Source: an uncultured Eubacterium sp. (lineage in GTDB: Bacteria > Bacillota > Clostridia > Lachnospirales > Lachnospiraceae). From it: 7,847 nucleotides of DNA. How positions within the stretch are numbered: the first letter of the stretch is position 1; the number at the start of each line of letters is the position of its first letter. Made by a program: the position numbers and the translations under genes. A model generated the notes under the pieces. The model did no database searches. It was not told where the DNA came from and saw only the letters and a program-made list of their open reading frames with translations. Location of the stretch: contig URGC01000112.1 of the NCBI GenBank assembly GCA_900547255.1, positions 1 through 7,847 on the forward strand. The letters are read 5' to 3'. Shown in pieces: positions 6,530 to 7,847 of this stretch.

Positions 6530-7483
6530 ATGCTTCATATATTACTGTTGATTATTAAAATTATACTTATTATCATAGCTGTTCTTGTCGGACTTGTGCT
6601 GGCAGCGTTACTTGCGGTGCTGTTTGTCCCAATCAGATACAGGATTGAGGGACAGTATAATGATATGCGTAAATATGCTTTTGCCAGTTGTTCATGGCTT
6701 ATGCATATTATATCGATTCAGGCTGGATATGATAAAGATGGCGGTGCGCAGTTTGCTATACGTCTGTTTGGCATCCAGCTTAACAAAGCTAAGACAAAAA
6801 CGGAAAGTGATGGCAGTTCATCCAGACCATCCGGGTCTGATAAAAAGAAAAAAGACAGTGATAAGAATAAAGTTGAGCATAAGGCTGTGAAAACGGTATT
6901 TGAATCAGAGCCTGCTGAAGATAAGAATGTAGAATCTGTTGGGCTTGATAAAGACCAAAAGTCAGAGCCTGAAGCTAATGGGATAGATAAAACTGGTAAT
7001 GAAGAAACTGGTTTCAAAGAAAAAAGCAGTTTCAAAGATAAAATCAGCTCTATAGCTAAGTTTAAAGATAAATTAAAAAATAAATTCCAGAAAGCCAAAG
7101 ATAAGGCTATCCACATGAAGGATAACATCAAAGAGACAACGGAAAAAGTGTCTGCTGCGCTTCATAATGATGACTATAAGCAGTTGGCAAAATTTATAAA
7201 GAGGCAGGTAATAGAGCTTTTTAAGATTATAAAGCCACGCAAGGGCAGACTGTATGTAAGATTTGGATTTGATGATATAGAGACAACTGGCAAGGCTGCT
7301 ATGTATCTTGCTGTTCTTTATGGTATAATAGGAGCTGATATTGAGATTATCCCCGATTTCAATGAGAAGATTTTTGAGGGAGAGGCTTATATTAAAGGCA
7401 GTATCAGACTGATAGGAGTAGCTGTAATAGCACTCAGGTGCTTCTTTAACACAGAATTCAGAAGATATATATTGAAAAAGTAA
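6530..7483 (+). CDS. DUF2953 domain protein (YtfI-like), membrane-anchored, with lysine-rich linker
   Basis: The 317-residue product starts with a long hydrophobic helix (about residues 3-35) ending in VPIRYRIEG, a single N-terminal anchor. The C-terminal part, from about residue 239, has the family's typical block (GRLYVRFGFDD, then a hydrophobic GKAAMYLAVLYGIIG). Between the two halves lies a hydrophilic linker of about 135 residues (85-222), rich in Lys, Asp, Ser and Glu, with repeated FKDK/FKEK units and probable coiled or amphipathic helix. Bacillus YtfI, to my knowledge, is shorter, so the linker is an expansion. The next gene is a YtfJ/GerW homologue, the same order as ytfI-ytfJ in Bacillus, which is the strongest support for the assignment. 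The function is unknown; a role linked to sporulation is inferred from context. GGGAG (6521-6525) is only 4 nt from the ATG, slightly tight, but no other methionine lies before the membrane helix. Confidence 0.88.
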   Translation: MLHILLLIIKIILIIIAVLVGLVLAALLAVLFVPIRYRIEGQYNDMRKYAFASCSWLMHIISIQAGYDKDGGAQFAIRLFGIQLNKAKTKTESDGSSSRPSGSDKKKKDSDKNKVEHKAVKTVFESEPAEDKNVESVGLDKDQKSEPEANGIDKTGNEETGFKEKSSFKDKISSIAKFKDKLKNKFQKAKDKAIHMKDNIKETTEKVSAALHNDDYKQLAKFIKRQVIELFKIIKPRKGRLYVRFGFDDIETTGKAAMYLAVLYGIIGADIEIIPDFNEKIFEGEAYIKGSIRLIGVAVIALRCFFNTEFRRYILKK

Positions 7484-7496
7484 TGGAGGAGTTAAT

Positions 7497-7847
7497 ATGG
7501 CAGAGAATAATTTTCAGGAGACGGTAGCATCTTTATTTAAGGGCATGGATTCTTTCATATCAGCCAAGACTGTGGTTGGTGATGCTGTCACAGTTAAGGA
7601 TACAATTATCCTTCCTTTGGTTGATGTATCATTTGGTGTAGGAGCTGGTGCTTTTGCAGGAGATAAGAAGAATAATGCCGGTGGAGCGATGACAGGAAAG
7701 GTGTCACCTAGCGCAGTTCTTGTTATACAGAATGGCACAACCAAGCTTGTTAATATCAAGAATCAGGACACTGTAACCAAGATACTGGACATGGTTCCGG
7801 ATGTCGTTGATAAGTTCACAGCTAAGATAAATGGCCAGGATGTGACA
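7497..7847 (+). CDS. ytfJ: GerW family sporulation protein (YtfJ), 3' end outside window
   Basis: The frame runs open to the window end and gives the first 117 residues. Since members are usually about 130-150 residues long, little is missing. Family features are the N-terminal helix (FQETVASLFKGMDSFI), the VVGDAVTVKDTIILPLVDVSFG strand region (broken here: VVGDAV, then TIILPLVDVSFG), a glycine-rich turn GVGAGAF, a second GG stretch, and SPSAVLVIQNG followed by a helix with MVPDVVDKF. In Bacillus, YtfJ is a forespore protein, and the related GerW of Streptomyces affects spore germination and wall properties; the biochemical role is not known. GGAGG at 7485-7489, 7 nt before the ATG, secures the start. 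It lies 13 nt after the DUF2953 gene, repeating the ytfI-ytfJ order, so both are probably co-expressed. This pair suggests the organism forms, or descends from, endospore formers. Confidence 0.93.
   Translation, partial: MAENNFQETVASLFKGMDSFISAKTVVGDAVTVKDTIILPLVDVSFGVGAGAFAGDKKNNAGGAMTGKVSPSAVLVIQNGTTKLVNIKNQDTVTKILDMVPDVVDKFTAKINGQDVT

Noticed and set aside
6511..6558. Possible 15-codon leader ORF starting at ATG 6511, overlapping the DUF2953 start
   Set aside because: It has no clear ribosome site of its own, no informative residues, and most of it overlaps the start of a better supported gene.
6718..7131. 137-codon open frame on the minus strand opposite the DUF2953 linker
   Set aside because: It is the complement of the lysine-rich linker, giving a Leu/Ser/Phe-rich low-complexity product with no sensible gene context.

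Overview
The window is AT-rich, gene-dense bacterial chromosome with every supported gene on the + strand. Strong GGAGG-type ribosome binding sites, a SEDS protein next to a class B penicillin-binding protein, a small BspA-type leucine-rich repeat protein and a DUF2953-GerW (YtfI-YtfJ) pair together point to the Firmicutes, most likely a Clostridia member of the Lachnospiraceae. That placement is inferred from gene content and style, not from a search. The DUF2953-GerW pair is typical of endospore-forming lineages.

Region 1 (1-1858) is cell-wall synthesis: the 3' end of an FtsW/RodA/SpoVE-family glycosyltransferase gene overlaps or abuts a gene for a short PbpA-like D,D-transpeptidase. Region 2 (1859-3360) opens with a promoter-like sequence (TTGCCA, 17 nt, TATAAT) and carries three genes: a Nudix hydrolase, a GH23 lytic transglycosylase whose start codon overlaps the Nudix stop, and a 104-residue leucine-rich repeat protein. 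A clear hairpin and T-tract terminator closes this region.

Region 3 (3361-7847) starts with a second good promoter (TTGACA, 17 nt, TACGAT) and encodes a diaminopimelate decarboxylase (LysA). It continues without visible terminators through two unrecognised proteins (461 and 109 aa), a membrane-anchored DUF2953 protein with a long lysine-rich linker, and a GerW/YtfJ-family sporulation protein that is cut by the window end.

The shared theme is the cell envelope: polymerisation and cross-linking of peptidoglycan, its cleavage, supply of meso-diaminopimelate or lysine, and spore-associated proteins. No RNA genes, CRISPR arrays, insertion sequences or prophage genes were seen. The least explained part is the 461 aa plus 109 aa gene pair. 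The larger protein appears to contain two copies of a module marked by Gln-Leu-Pro-Val.
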